Source: an uncultured Acidimicrobiales bacterium
GTDB lineage: Bacteria; Actinomycetota; Acidimicrobiia; Acidimicrobiales; SHLQ01
Direction of reading: 5' to 3'
Length of the DNA: 35,086 nt
NCBI GenBank assembly: GCA_938023735.1
Contig: CALJDK010000123.1
Location: 1 to 35,086 of the forward strand
In this document: piece by piece, positions 1 through 7,576 of the stretch
Position numbering within the stretch: position 1 is the stretch's first letter
Layout: every line of letters begins with the position of its first letter
Notes under the pieces: model-generated
What the model was told of the DNA's origin: nothing
The model's database searches: none
Seen by the model: the letters and a program-made list of their open reading frames with translations, nothing else
Made by a program: the position numbers and the translations under genes

Positions 1-134
1 GGTGTCAGACGTGGTGTCAGACGTGGTGTCAGACGTGGTGTCAGACGTGGTGTCAGACGTGGTGTCAGACGTGGTGTCAGACGTGGTGTCAGACGTGGTG
101 TCAGACGTGGTGTCAGACGTGGTGTCAGACCAAG
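1..134. repeat. 12-bp tandem repeat array (GGTGTCAGACGT)
   Basis: Ten exact head-to-tail copies of GGTGTCAGACGT fill bases 1-120. A partial copy (GGTGTCAGACC) and a degenerate AGTGCCAGACT follow. The array starts at the window edge, so its true length is unknown. The core GGTGTCAGAC recurs at 229-238 and 34732-34741, so the array is built from the dispersed repeat family of this genome. No reading frame in it looks genuine. Confidence 0.95.
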
Positions 135-299
135 TGCCAGACTAAATAACGCTCTGGGTGGCGAGTTGCGCGCGCTGCTTTGCGAGAACGGCTTCGTAGC
201 AGCGGAGCTAAGCCCGCGCAATCCGGCTGGTGTCAGACGAGGGGTCAGACGTCAAGCCGCTGATGGTGGCGAAAACCTGGCGGCGCGGGAAGCAAATTG
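135..299. other. Non-coding spacer after the tandem array
   Basis: This short stretch lies between the array and the 3' end of the HxlR gene. It holds one more repeat core at 229-238 and a related GGGGTCAGACGTC just after it. I see no convincing gene here: the short plus-strand frames overlap the HxlR gene and have no recognisable content. Confidence 0.5.
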
Positions 300-743
300 T
301 TACCGAAGGCGAACCCTGGTTGTGGCGAGATTTAGGCGTTGGCCGGTGTTGGCGTCGATGGTCTGAGGTTGAATCTGCTCACCGGTTGCTTTGTCGACCA
401 GCATCACCTGGGCACCAGCGGGTCGGTCGAACATCCAGTCATCGCCGAACCGCCACATCGCCGCCACCACATCCCAGAGCGCTACACCTTTCTCGGTGAG
501 CTGATACTCGAACCGAGGCGGCCGATCTTCGTACTGCGCCTTGTCGACAATCCCTTCGGCTTCAAGTCGCTTGAGGCGCGACGAGAGTGTTGCTTTGCTG
601 ATGTCGAGCGACTGGGTGAGTTGGGCAAACCGCCGCTCGCCGAAGAACAACTGGCGCAGCACCAAAGGCGTCCACCAATCGGCGAGCAGATCGGTGGTGC
701 GAGCCACCGGGCAATACGCGTCATCGAAACGAGTGCGTCTCAC
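300..743 (-). CDS. HxlR-family winged-helix transcriptional regulator
   Basis: A 147-residue DNA-binding regulator. The family signature is clear: an N-terminal CPVARTTDLLADWWTPLVLR segment, then the winged-helix recognition region RRFAQLTQSLDISKATLSSR and LKRLEAEGIVDK. HxlR proteins often sense electrophiles or redox change and act on neighbouring genes. I chose the GTG at 743 because it overlaps the TGA of the upstream molybdopterin oxidoreductase as GTGA, a typical translational-coupling arrangement. A longer frame from 785 would run deep into that gene. Regulator and oxidoreductase are therefore probably co-transcribed, with the regulator as the distal gene. The C-terminal tail after about residue 110 is not recognised. 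Family assignment is secure; the ligand is unknown. Confidence 0.88.
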   Translation of the reverse strand: MRRTRFDDAYCPVARTTDLLADWWTPLVLRQLFFGERRFAQLTQSLDISKATLSSRLKRLEAEGIVDKAQYEDRPPRFEYQLTEKGVALWDVVAAMWRFGDDWMFDRPAGAQVMLVDKATGEQIQPQTIDANTGQRLNLATTRVRLR

Positions 744-3043
744 GCAGGAACCACTTCGAGTCGAGCGGGTACGTGCTTGTGCCAAGGAGTACCGGCATAC
801 TCATCTTTCCAGTCGGTGGTGGTGAGTTCGTTCGGGGACACGCCGGTAACCTCGGGCTCGCCCCCCGCCGGCGAGTAGTCGAGGCCCATGCCGTTGGGCA
901 AGGTGATGTGCCCGGGCAGCAAGGTGTCGTTCACCTCGACCACGGCCACAGCGGTCCCACCCGGTGTTGTCACGCGAATGCGGCTGCCGTCTTCAACCCC
1001 TAAGTCGGCGGCGTCGGAGGGACTTACGCGCAGTGCACCCTCCTGATCTCGCTTCCGCCATGCGGGGTCGCGAATGATGGTGTTGGCGGTGAACGCCCGA
1101 CGCTCGCCCGCAGCAAGGACAAACGGGAACTCGTCACTGGTGTAGTCGGTGGGCTTACTGGCCAAGCTTGCCAGGTCGGCAAGCATCTCGGGAATGTTGA
1201 CCATGAACTTGCGCTCGTCGGTTCCGAGCATGTCCCACGCCTGCTCGTAGTCGTGATGCGAGAACACCACGCCATCACGGCTCTCCAGCAACGCGTCGAA
1301 CAAGGCGTCGCCGAGCTCGTCATCTGGGGCGTCGAAACCGGCGGCCCGAATAGCAGCAGGAAACTTCATCGCCGCCTGCTGGGCCGAGAACCACAGCACT
1401 GCGGCGCCCTCCATGCCGGCCGGAAGCGTTTTGCCAAGCGTTTCATAGAGCGCGATGGCCCCCATTCCGGCAAGCTTTGGGTCGGCCATGGCCGCGTCCA
1501 TAAACGCAGCAGCGAACTCCCTACGGCCCTGCTCTGCCGACTCTCGCAGCTGTTGAAGCACGTCTTCGTCGAGAAGTCCCATGGCCTTCGCCAGGCGAGC
1601 ATGGATCTCGGGCTCGGGAAGTGTGCCCTCAAGAGGAGGCATCATTGGAGCCCGAATCGTCATGGCGTTGTCGGGGAAGCTGAGTGCGAAGAACGTGGTC
1701 TCGACCTTCTCGTATTGCGAAGCTGCCGGAAGCACATAGGTCGCCTCCCGGGCCGTCTCGGTCATGAACACATCGATCACGACCGAGAAGTCGAGTGCCG
1801 CCATGGCATCGCGCCACCGTTGCGACCCGGCCAGCGAATGCACCGGGTTGGCGCTTTCGATGAACATGGCTCGGTACCGGTCGGGATGATCGGTAAGCAC
1901 CGCGTCGGGAATCTCGTTGCACGGGACCAAGCCGGAGATAACCGCACCGCCGGTAACCGGCGACTCGGGTTCGTTGCCTGCGGCCGAGTAGTTGAAGAGC
2001 GGCACCATCGACGTGTGGGTGGTCATGGCACCGGGCCGTCCGAAGCTTCCAACCAGAATCCAGATGAGCTTTTGCAGATAGCTCACCAGCGTCGAGTTGG
2101 GTGCCATTTCGATTCCCAAGTCTTCAAGAACCGACACGCTTTCGGCCTGGCCGATTCGTCGGGCTGTTGCCCGGATGAGGTCCTCGTCAACACCGCACCT
2201 GCTGCTGTAGTCGGCGACATCGACCTTGCGGAGTTCGTCGAGAACCGCATCGGCCTCGACCGCATTTTCGGCAAGCCAGGAGTTGTCGATGAGGTTCTCC
2301 TCCACCATCACTCCAAGTAACGCCGCGATGCAGAACGCATCGGTTCCCGGCTTTACTTGCAGGTGAAAATCGGCCAGGTCAGCGGTTTCGGTTCGACGGG
2401 GGTCGATCACCACCATCGATCGCTTTGGGTCTCCGGCGATGTCCTTCAGTACCCGGCGAGCCTCGTCGAACCCGTGGGAGTGCCACACGTTTTTCCCGAC
2501 GAACACCGACACTTCAGCATGATGAAAGTCGCCGTGGGTGTGGGTGCCGAACAGCCGACCATCAACCCAAGCCTCGCCCGTCTTCTCCTGTGCCAAAGCG
2601 TTTGAGCGGTGACGAATTCCGAGCCCGCGCCGAGTAGCTGCACCGTAGGCACCAAGCAGGTGGTTTCCCTGACCGCCACCGCCATAGTAGAAGATTCGCT
2701 CGCCGCCATGCTCGTCGATGAGCTCGGTGAACTTGGCCGCGATCTCGCTGATGGCGGTATCCCAATCGATCTCGTCGTACCCACCATCAGCATTGCGGCG
2801 CAGCGGAGAGGTGAGCCGACCGGTGGAGTTCTGGTAGTGGTTGATGCGCAACGCCTTCTCGCACGTGTAGCCCTTCGATGCCACGTGCGTCTTGTTGCCG
2901 CGAACCCGGGTGATCTCGCGATCGTCAAGGCGAACCTCGACACCACAGTTGGCAGAACAAAGAATGCACACCGACTTGTGCCATTCCTTCAGCGGGTCGG
3001 CGGAGGAGTCCTGCGATGTTGGATTCGGCTCGGTGGTGGTCAT
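740..3043 (-). CDS. Molybdopterin-dependent oxidoreductase with N-terminal [4Fe-4S] motif
   Basis: A 767-residue bis-MGD-type molybdopterin oxidoreductase (formate dehydrogenase/nitrate reductase superfamily). The N-terminus has the iron-sulfur motif C26-x2-C29-x3-C33 with a fourth cysteine at C61 (GYTCEK). The molybdopterin domain follows, with IDWDTAISEI and a VIDPRRTETADLADFHL segment, and a C-terminal molydopterin-dinucleotide-binding domain from about residue 620 (FPFVLAAGERR, then VSPSDAADLGVEDG). The ATG at 3043 has a GAGAGG Shine-Dalgarno 7-8 nt upstream, so I prefer it to the in-frame start 17 codons earlier. No Tat or Sec signal is seen, which suggests a cytoplasmic enzyme. No obvious Cys or Sec stands in the SNALAQEKTG region, where I would expect the metal ligand of formate dehydrogenases, so the substrate should not be assumed to be formate. 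No partner electron-transfer subunit is adjacent. Confidence 0.9.
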   Translation of the reverse strand: MTTTEPNPTSQDSSADPLKEWHKSVCILCSANCGVEVRLDDREITRVRGNKTHVASKGYTCEKALRINHYQNSTGRLTSPLRRNADGGYDEIDWDTAISEIAAKFTELIDEHGGERIFYYGGGGQGNHLLGAYGAATRRGLGIRHRSNALAQEKTGEAWVDGRLFGTHTHGDFHHAEVSVFVGKNVWHSHGFDEARRVLKDIAGDPKRSMVVIDPRRTETADLADFHLQVKPGTDAFCIAALLGVMVEENLIDNSWLAENAVEADAVLDELRKVDVADYSSRCGVDEDLIRATARRIGQAESVSVLEDLGIEMAPNSTLVSYLQKLIWILVGSFGRPGAMTTHTSMVPLFNYSAAGNEPESPVTGGAVISGLVPCNEIPDAVLTDHPDRYRAMFIESANPVHSLAGSQRWRDAMAALDFSVVIDVFMTETAREATYVLPAASQYEKVETTFFALSFPDNAMTIRAPMMPPLEGTLPEPEIHARLAKAMGLLDEDVLQQLRESAEQGRREFAAAFMDAAMADPKLAGMGAIALYETLGKTLPAGMEGAAVLWFSAQQAAMKFPAAIRAAGFDAPDDELGDALFDALLESRDGVVFSHHDYEQAWDMLGTDERKFMVNIPEMLADLASLASKPTDYTSDEFPFVLAAGERRAFTANTIIRDPAWRKRDQEGALRVSPSDAADLGVEDGSRIRVTTPGGTAVAVVEVNDTLLPGHITLPNGMGLDYSPAGGEPEVTGVSPNELTTTDWKDEYAGTPWHKHVPARLEVVPA

Positions 3044-3126
3044 GGCCTGGCCTCTCGGAAATCGGTAGTGGGTATGTTTGTTGAACCTACTCACGGTTGG
3101 CTTGAGGTTTCAACTACGTTGCACAC

Positions 3127-3903
3127 ATGAGCGCAACCGACAGCCACGATTCCCCTTCCTACGACTCTCTCTCCTACGACATTGCCTTCTACTGGGATCC
3201 CATCTGTCCCTTTGCCTGGATCACCTCGCGATGGATCAACCAGGTCATCGAGCAAAAGAGCGCCACTGGCGAAGACCCCTACCGCGTCGACTGGCGGTTC
3301 ATCTCACTGCGAATCGTGAACAAGCACATCGACTACGACAGCCACTTTCCCCCCGAGTACGAAGAGGGACACACCGCAGGCCTACGCATGCTTCGAGTCG
3401 CCGCCAAAGTGCGATCTGAGCACGGACGCGATCGCATGGGTGACCTCTACACCGAGATGGGTGGAGGAATCCACGACATCGAACCAAGCTCGTTCGACAA
3501 AGGATTCTTCGGAACACCCGACCACGTGGTGCCCATGCTCGAACGACTCGACCTGCCCGTCGAGCTGGCTGAAGCGCTTTACGACGAATCGTGGGACCCC
3601 GAGATCGAGGCCGAGACCGACGAGGCCCGCGAGAAAACCGGCAAGGATGTCGGTACGCCGATCATCCACTTCGGCCCACCAGACGGACCCGCCCTTTTCG
3701 GCCCAGTCATCAGCCGACTGCCCTCCGACGAGGACGCCGTGAAGCTGTGGGATCACGTGGTTGGACTCGCAACGTTCCCCAGCTTCACCGAACTCAAACG
3801 CTCGCTTCGCGAGCGCCCCGCGCTCAAATCACTCGGCGTCGACCCCGACCAGGTAGGCCTGGTCGAGGACTGGCACGGCGGCTCCCGCCGCCAGAAAAAG
3901 TAG
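3127..3903 (+). CDS. DsbA-like thioredoxin-fold protein related to mycothiol-dependent nitroreductase Rv2466c
   Basis: A 258-residue DsbA-family protein with the thioredoxin fold interrupted by a helical domain. Several segments closely resemble what I remember of Mycobacterium tuberculosis Rv2466c: the active-site stretch DPICPFAWITSRW, VGTPIIHFGPP, ALFGPVISRLP and SFTELKRSLRERP. Rv2466c uses mycothiol as reductant and has a CPWC active site. Here the motif is C27-P-F-A30, so the nucleophilic Cys is kept and the second Cys is replaced by Ala, which points to a monothiol mechanism. The gene is divergent from the molybdopterin oxidoreductase across an 83-bp spacer. No signal peptide is seen, so it is probably cytoplasmic. 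Family assignment is strong; the monothiol mechanism is an inference. Confidence 0.85.
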   Translation: MSATDSHDSPSYDSLSYDIAFYWDPICPFAWITSRWINQVIEQKSATGEDPYRVDWRFISLRIVNKHIDYDSHFPPEYEEGHTAGLRMLRVAAKVRSEHGRDRMGDLYTEMGGGIHDIEPSSFDKGFFGTPDHVVPMLERLDLPVELAEALYDESWDPEIEAETDEAREKTGKDVGTPIIHFGPPDGPALFGPVISRLPSDEDAVKLWDHVVGLATFPSFTELKRSLRERPALKSLGVDPDQVGLVEDWHGGSRRQKK

Positions 3904-3911
3904 CCAAAAAA

Positions 3912-3936
3912 GAACACGGTGTCTGGAACCGTATTC
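3912..3936. repeat. 25-bp palindromic repeat, copy A
   Basis: An imperfect palindrome (arms GAACACGG and CCGTATTC around GTGTCTGGAA) just downstream of the DsbA-like gene. Its reverse complement matches 24 of 25 bases at 19479-19503. It belongs to the same GGTGTCTGGAACC-type family as the repeat fields at the window edges. No T-run follows it, so it is not a classical intrinsic terminator. Confidence 0.85.
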
Positions 3937-4036
3937 AGAATCTGCAACCAAAACCGCAACGACCAATTTGAAAAAGGAATAAGGGTGTCATCGAAATATC
4001 GTCGCGACCCGGCGGCGGGTCGGGCATGATGGTTCG

Positions 4037-4483
4037 ATGCTGATCGACACCATTCGCGACGACCTCAAAACCGCAATGAAGGCCAAAGACGCCGTCGAGC
4101 TCCGGACGCTGCGCTCGGTTATCACCGCCGTTCAGGAAGCCGAGACGTCGGGGAATGGGCCCGACCAGTTGGATGACGCAGGTGTCGAGAAGGTCATCGC
4201 CGCCCAAGCAAAACGCCGGGTCGAGGCGGCCGAAGCATTCGCTGCCGCCGACCGACCCGAGCAACAACGAGCCGAACTGGCCGAGAAGGAAATACTCGAG
4301 CGGTACCTCCCTGAAGGGCTCGACGACGCAGCGCTCGAGGCCTTGGTCGACCGAGTACTTTCCGACAACGGCTTTACCGCCAAGGCCGACATGGGCTCGG
4401 CGATGAAGGCCGTGAACGCCGAGGTTGCCGGACGTGCCGACGGCCGGGCAGTAGCCGACCTGGTGAAGTCAAAACTCGCCTAG
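4037..4483 (+). CDS. GatB/YqeY domain-containing protein
   Basis: A 148-residue protein of the YqeY family, homologous to the C-terminal tRNA-binding domain of the GatB amidotransferase subunit. Typical features are the N-terminal IRDDLKTAMKAKDAVELRTLRSVITAVQEAE, the central ILERYLPEGLDDAALEALVDRVL and the C-terminal MGSAMKAVNAEVAGRADGRAVADLVKSKL. The length is normal for the family. It follows the DsbA-like gene on the same strand after a 133-bp spacer that contains a palindromic repeat, so it probably has its own promoter. The biological role of free-standing YqeY proteins is poorly defined; a link to tRNA-dependent amidation is only suggested by homology. Confidence 0.93.
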   Translation: MLIDTIRDDLKTAMKAKDAVELRTLRSVITAVQEAETSGNGPDQLDDAGVEKVIAAQAKRRVEAAEAFAAADRPEQQRAELAEKEILERYLPEGLDDAALEALVDRVLSDNGFTAKADMGSAMKAVNAEVAGRADGRAVADLVKSKLA

Positions 4484-4542
4484 ACGGAGGTTCGCAACGA
4501 TGCCGTGACGGGTTGAGAACGACCCGGCTAACCTCTCGGCTC

Positions 4543-5544
4543 ATGAGCGACACCTCGGGCCGATCCCACGAACAACGGTTGATGGACGGCATCTTCTGGT
4601 ACGGCATTCCCACCCTGTTTCGCGCCCCCCACGACGCCGACCCGACCAACGCCGACATCGGGCTGGTCGGGGTTCCCCACAGCACTGGCAACGGGACCAC
4701 CCAGCGCGATCAACACCTCGGACCCCGGGCGGTCCGCAATGTTTCGGCCATTGGTCGGCGGGCGCACAATGCGTTCCAGATCGACCCGTGGGACATGTGC
4801 CGAATCAATGACCTCGGCGACGTTCCGCTATCGGAAGGCAACAACAACGAGCGGTCGATCGAGATGATCACCGACTACTACAAAGAGCTCGATGCGGCGG
4901 GTTGTCGGCCGGTCTCGATCGGCGGCGACCACTCCATCACCGGCGGAATCCTGCAGGGAATCGCTGGCAAGGACGCCAAACTCACCGGCGGTGAGAAGGC
5001 GTGTCTGCTGCACTTCGATGCGCACACCGATGCGTTCCACAACGTCCCGCACTTCATGGGCGCCATCAAGTCGGCCGCCCATTGGGCCAGCTACCTCGTT
5101 ACCGATGGCCACGTCGATGCCGAGCATTCGGTGCAGGTGGGTATCCGCGGAAACGTCCGGTCGCTCGATTGGCTCGACCCCAGCTACGACCTTGGGTACA
5201 CGGTGATCAAGAAGACCGAGTACGACCAGATGGGGCCCGAACGAGTCATGGAAATCATCGACGAACAAATTGGCGATCGGCCGCTCTACATCACGTTCGA
5301 CCTTGACTGTCTCGACCCGATGGTGGCGCCCGGAGTAGCCAACATCGAAGCTGGCATCGAAGGTTTCGGTATCGATCAGGTCATGCAACTACTGAGGTCG
5401 GTACGGGGCAAAAACATCATCGGCGGCGACGTGGTGTGCCTGATGCCGACGGTCGACTCGCCCAACCAGATCACCAGCTACCGGGCAATGGCTGTGATGT
5501 TCGAAATTCTGAGTCTTATCGCCGACTCACAGCACGGCGCCTAA
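4543..5544 (+). CDS. Ureohydrolase (agmatinase/arginase family)
   Basis: A 333-residue binuclear-manganese ureohydrolase that releases urea from a guanidino or amidino substrate. All three metal-binding motifs are present: GGDHS from residue 127, DAHTD from 159 and DLDCLDP from 253. The overall layout is closer to agmatinase (SpeB) or guanidinobutyrase than to arginase, but substrate cannot be read from sequence. I chose the ATG at 4543 (MSDTSG) over a TTG ten codons upstream because the family core begins shortly after it. Neither start has a strong ribosome binding site. The stop codon overlaps the convergent TetR gene by 4 bp, so the two transcripts must meet. Confidence 0.9.
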   Translation: MSDTSGRSHEQRLMDGIFWYGIPTLFRAPHDADPTNADIGLVGVPHSTGNGTTQRDQHLGPRAVRNVSAIGRRAHNAFQIDPWDMCRINDLGDVPLSEGNNNERSIEMITDYYKELDAAGCRPVSIGGDHSITGGILQGIAGKDAKLTGGEKACLLHFDAHTDAFHNVPHFMGAIKSAAHWASYLVTDGHVDAEHSVQVGIRGNVRSLDWLDPSYDLGYTVIKKTEYDQMGPERVMEIIDEQIGDRPLYITFDLDCLDPMVAPGVANIEAGIEGFGIDQVMQLLRSVRGKNIIGGDVVCLMPTVDSPNQITSYRAMAVMFEILSLIADSQHGA

Positions 5545-6113
5545 GGAAACCTGGTTCGAGCCAAGCTCACGAAGCGCTCAATCTGCTCATCGACCGAGCC
5601 AAACTCGCCGCGGAAACCGCGCAACAACACGATGAAGTAGTCGGCCAGCAGGCCCTCGCCTACGAGGGCAACATCGTCCCGGTCACGGTGCTCTGCCGCG
5701 ATCTGGGCAAAGGCAGTGACGGTCTTGTTCACGGTCTGGGTGTAGTGCTCGGCCCACTTGCCCTCGGCAAACAGTGCTTCCCGGAGCAGATCGGGCGCTA
5801 CCTCAAGATTCGCCTCGTACCATCCAAAGATTGGTCGCACGAACGCTGCGAGCGAACTCTCAAGACTGGTCTGGTTCGCGTCGGCCAGGGCGTCGACAGA
5901 GCTTTGCACGACGGTGGCGATCTGGTCGGCAAAGGCGGCGGTTGCCAGATCGGACTTCGAACCGAAGTGCAGCATCACCGTGCCGGCGGCGACGTTTGAG
6001 CGATCGGCCACCTGGGCGATGGTGGTATCGGTGAAGCCTTGGTCGAAGAACAGCTCGGCGGCGGCAGCAGCGATGCGGGCGGCAGTTCGCTGGGATTTGT
6101 CGGTGGCAGCCAT
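5541..6113 (-). CDS. TetR-family transcriptional regulator
   Basis: A 190-residue regulator with the standard TetR N-terminal helix-turn-helix: AAELFFDQGFTDTTIAQVADRSNVAAGTVMLHF, here described as residues about 16-48. The remainder is a helical ligand-binding domain of normal length. It is divergent from the SRPBCC gene. The 78-bp spacer between them contains two AACTGA-type palindromes, which are the likely binding sites for this protein, so it probably represses both itself and the SRPBCC gene. The ligand is unknown. Confidence 0.92.
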   Translation of the reverse strand: MAATDKSQRTAARIAAAAAELFFDQGFTDTTIAQVADRSNVAAGTVMLHFGSKSDLATAAFADQIATVVQSSVDALADANQTSLESSLAAFVRPIFGWYEANLEVAPDLLREALFAEGKWAEHYTQTVNKTVTAFAQIAAEHRDRDDVALVGEGLLADYFIVLLRGFRGEFGSVDEQIERFVSLARTRFP

Positions 6114-6141
6114 GTGCTCAACCTAGCTGAAAACCTTGCAA

Positions 6142-6154
6142 AACTGAATCAGTT
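6142..6154. promoter_or_regulatory. Putative TetR operator 1
   Basis: AACTG-AAT-CAGTT is a 13-bp palindrome in the divergent TetR/SRPBCC spacer. It has the same half-site as operator 2. Its centre (6148) lies about 22 bp from that of operator 2, roughly two helical turns, so two dimers could bind on the same DNA face. Confidence 0.6.
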
Positions 6155-6161
6155 CATTTAT

Positions 6162-6179
6162 AACTGAATGTATTCAGTT
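6162..6179. promoter_or_regulatory. Putative TetR operator 2
   Basis: AACTGAATGTATTCAGTT is a perfect 18-bp palindrome with 8-bp arms around GT. It ends 12 bp before the SRPBCC start codon, next to its Shine-Dalgarno. Occupancy would block expression of that gene, as expected for local TetR repression. Confidence 0.7.
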
Positions 6180-6191
6180 TTAGGAGACTTC

Positions 6192-6668
6192 ATGGCCACC
6201 CCGAAACCCCAGCCGACTTCGTGGATACCCGGAGCGCCGGTGATCATCGAACGCGACATACTCATCCCTGCCTCTACCGAAACGGTGTGGGAGCACTTCG
6301 CCGACAACGAGGGCTGGGTTCATTGGTTCCCGGGTTGCAAGGTTTGTCACTTCGTTGGCGATCCCCCACATGGGGCCGGGTCGAAGCGATTCGTACACAT
6401 GGATCAGTTTCGAGTGACTGAAGAAATCACCGCTTGGGAACCCGGGAAACGATGGGGACTCACCGTCATCGAAATCAACGCGCCCATCATGTCGGCCATG
6501 GCAGAAGAAGCGGTTCTGACCACCGAGCCCGACGGCACGCGGGTCACCTTCAAGATCGGTGTCGAACTCCGAGGCGTCGGCAAACTCCTGCGAGCACCGC
6601 TGGTGGCCAAGCAATCAAAGGCCCTCGAGACGGCGCTGCAAAACCTCAGCAAACGCGCCGACGCCTAG
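6192..6668 (+). CDS. SRPBCC-superfamily (START/polyketide cyclase-like) protein
   Basis: A 158-residue single-domain SRPBCC protein, a helix-grip fold with a deep hydrophobic ligand pocket. Visible landmarks are the first strand ERDILIPASTETVWEHFAD, the central GAGSKRFV and EITAWEPGKRWGLTV strands, and the long C-terminal helix ending LETALQNLSKRADA. The ATG at 6192 has an AGGAG Shine-Dalgarno; the in-frame ATG at 6168 lies inside operator 2 and is less likely. It is divergent from, and probably repressed by, the TetR protein. The ligand or reaction is unknown; lipid, steroid or aromatic compounds are usual for the family. Confidence 0.88.
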   Translation: MATPKPQPTSWIPGAPVIIERDILIPASTETVWEHFADNEGWVHWFPGCKVCHFVGDPPHGAGSKRFVHMDQFRVTEEITAWEPGKRWGLTVIEINAPIMSAMAEEAVLTTEPDGTRVTFKIGVELRGVGKLLRAPLVAKQSKALETALQNLSKRADA

Positions 6669-6746
6669 TCCGTCACGTCTCCCGCAGGACGGGATTCCCA
6701 CCATCGGCCTAGGGAAGCCGACCACCACAGCCAGTAGCGTTCGGCG

Positions 6747-7574
6747 ATGCCGATCATGCTGGGGGTTCTTGCGGCGATACTCGTCGGCATATCCGACACG
6801 CTCGGCCGCGCCGGAACCCGCCGAGCAAACTCGGTGAGCCACGTGTCGAGCGCCATGTTCATTGGTATCCCGATCACCTTGGTCGCAGCGTTGCTCTCGG
6901 GGGCCGAATGGCGAGCCGGCGACCTCCTGAGCGGTGCCGTCTCGGGATTTCTCGTGGCCGGCGGACTCGGCGTTGCGTACCGCGGAATGGCCGACTCATC
7001 GGCCGCCGTGGTGTCGCCCATCTCCGCGGTATTCGCTGCACTCATTCCCCTGGTCTGGGACATCCTCGGTGGCCTCCGACCCGGCGTGCAGGTATCGATC
7101 GGGTGCGCCGTGGCTATCACCTCATTGGCCCTGACCACCTTCAACAAAGAACTCTCCGGCAAGATCCGAATCGGAGTCGCCTACGGCCTGCTCGCTGGTT
7201 TTATGTTCGGCGCGGGCGTGATCTTTGTGGCCGACACCGCCGAAGCGAGCGGCGTATTGCCAGCCTTCACCCAACGACTGGTCGGATTCTCGTTGATGGC
7301 CACACTTGCCACTCGTCGTTCGCTTCCGGTTTTCCTCCCCGGCAAGCTCCTCAAGATCGGCTTGCTCAGCGGCGTATTTGGCACCTTCGGCATGATGAGT
7401 TGGGTCATTGGTTCACAGCAGGGCGACCTCGGCACGGTATCGGTTGCCGGTTCGATGTTTCCGGCGGTCGTCGCCGTCCTGGCCGCCACCTTCGACGACG
7501 ACCAACTCCGCTGGTGGCAGGGTCTAGGGATATTGGGAGCAATCATCGGCATGGGTCTTATAGCGTTGGCCTAA
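6747..7574 (+). CDS. EamA-family drug/metabolite transporter (DMT)
   Basis: A 275-residue polytopic inner-membrane protein. Hydrophobic segments run from residue 1 to the end in the ten-helix pattern of DMT proteins with two EamA repeats. The first repeat ends near the VWDILGGLRPGVQVSIGCAVAI segment. The second contains GLLAGFMFGAGVIFV and ends with LRWWQGLGILGAIIGMGLIALA, typical of the family's last helices. The stop codon lies two bases before the GTG start of the AzlC gene, so the three transporter genes from 6747 to 8637 form one operon. The substrate is unknown; the neighbouring AzlCD suggests small-metabolite export, possibly amino acids. Confidence 0.85.
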   Translation: MPIMLGVLAAILVGISDTLGRAGTRRANSVSHVSSAMFIGIPITLVAALLSGAEWRAGDLLSGAVSGFLVAGGLGVAYRGMADSSAAVVSPISAVFAALIPLVWDILGGLRPGVQVSIGCAVAITSLALTTFNKELSGKIRIGVAYGLLAGFMFGAGVIFVADTAEASGVLPAFTQRLVGFSLMATLATRRSLPVFLPGKLLKIGLLSGVFGTFGMMSWVIGSQQGDLGTVSVAGSMFPAVVAVLAATFDDDQLRWWQGLGILGAIIGMGLIALA

Positions 7575-7576
7575 TC

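Noticed and set aside
1..134. CRISPR array
   Set aside because: The units are contiguous 12-bp repeats without spacers, and no cas gene is near.
1253..2320. Plus-strand 355-codon open frame inside the molybdopterin oxidoreductase
   Set aside because: It is antisense to a clear oxidoreductase, with shadow-type composition and no recognisable motif.
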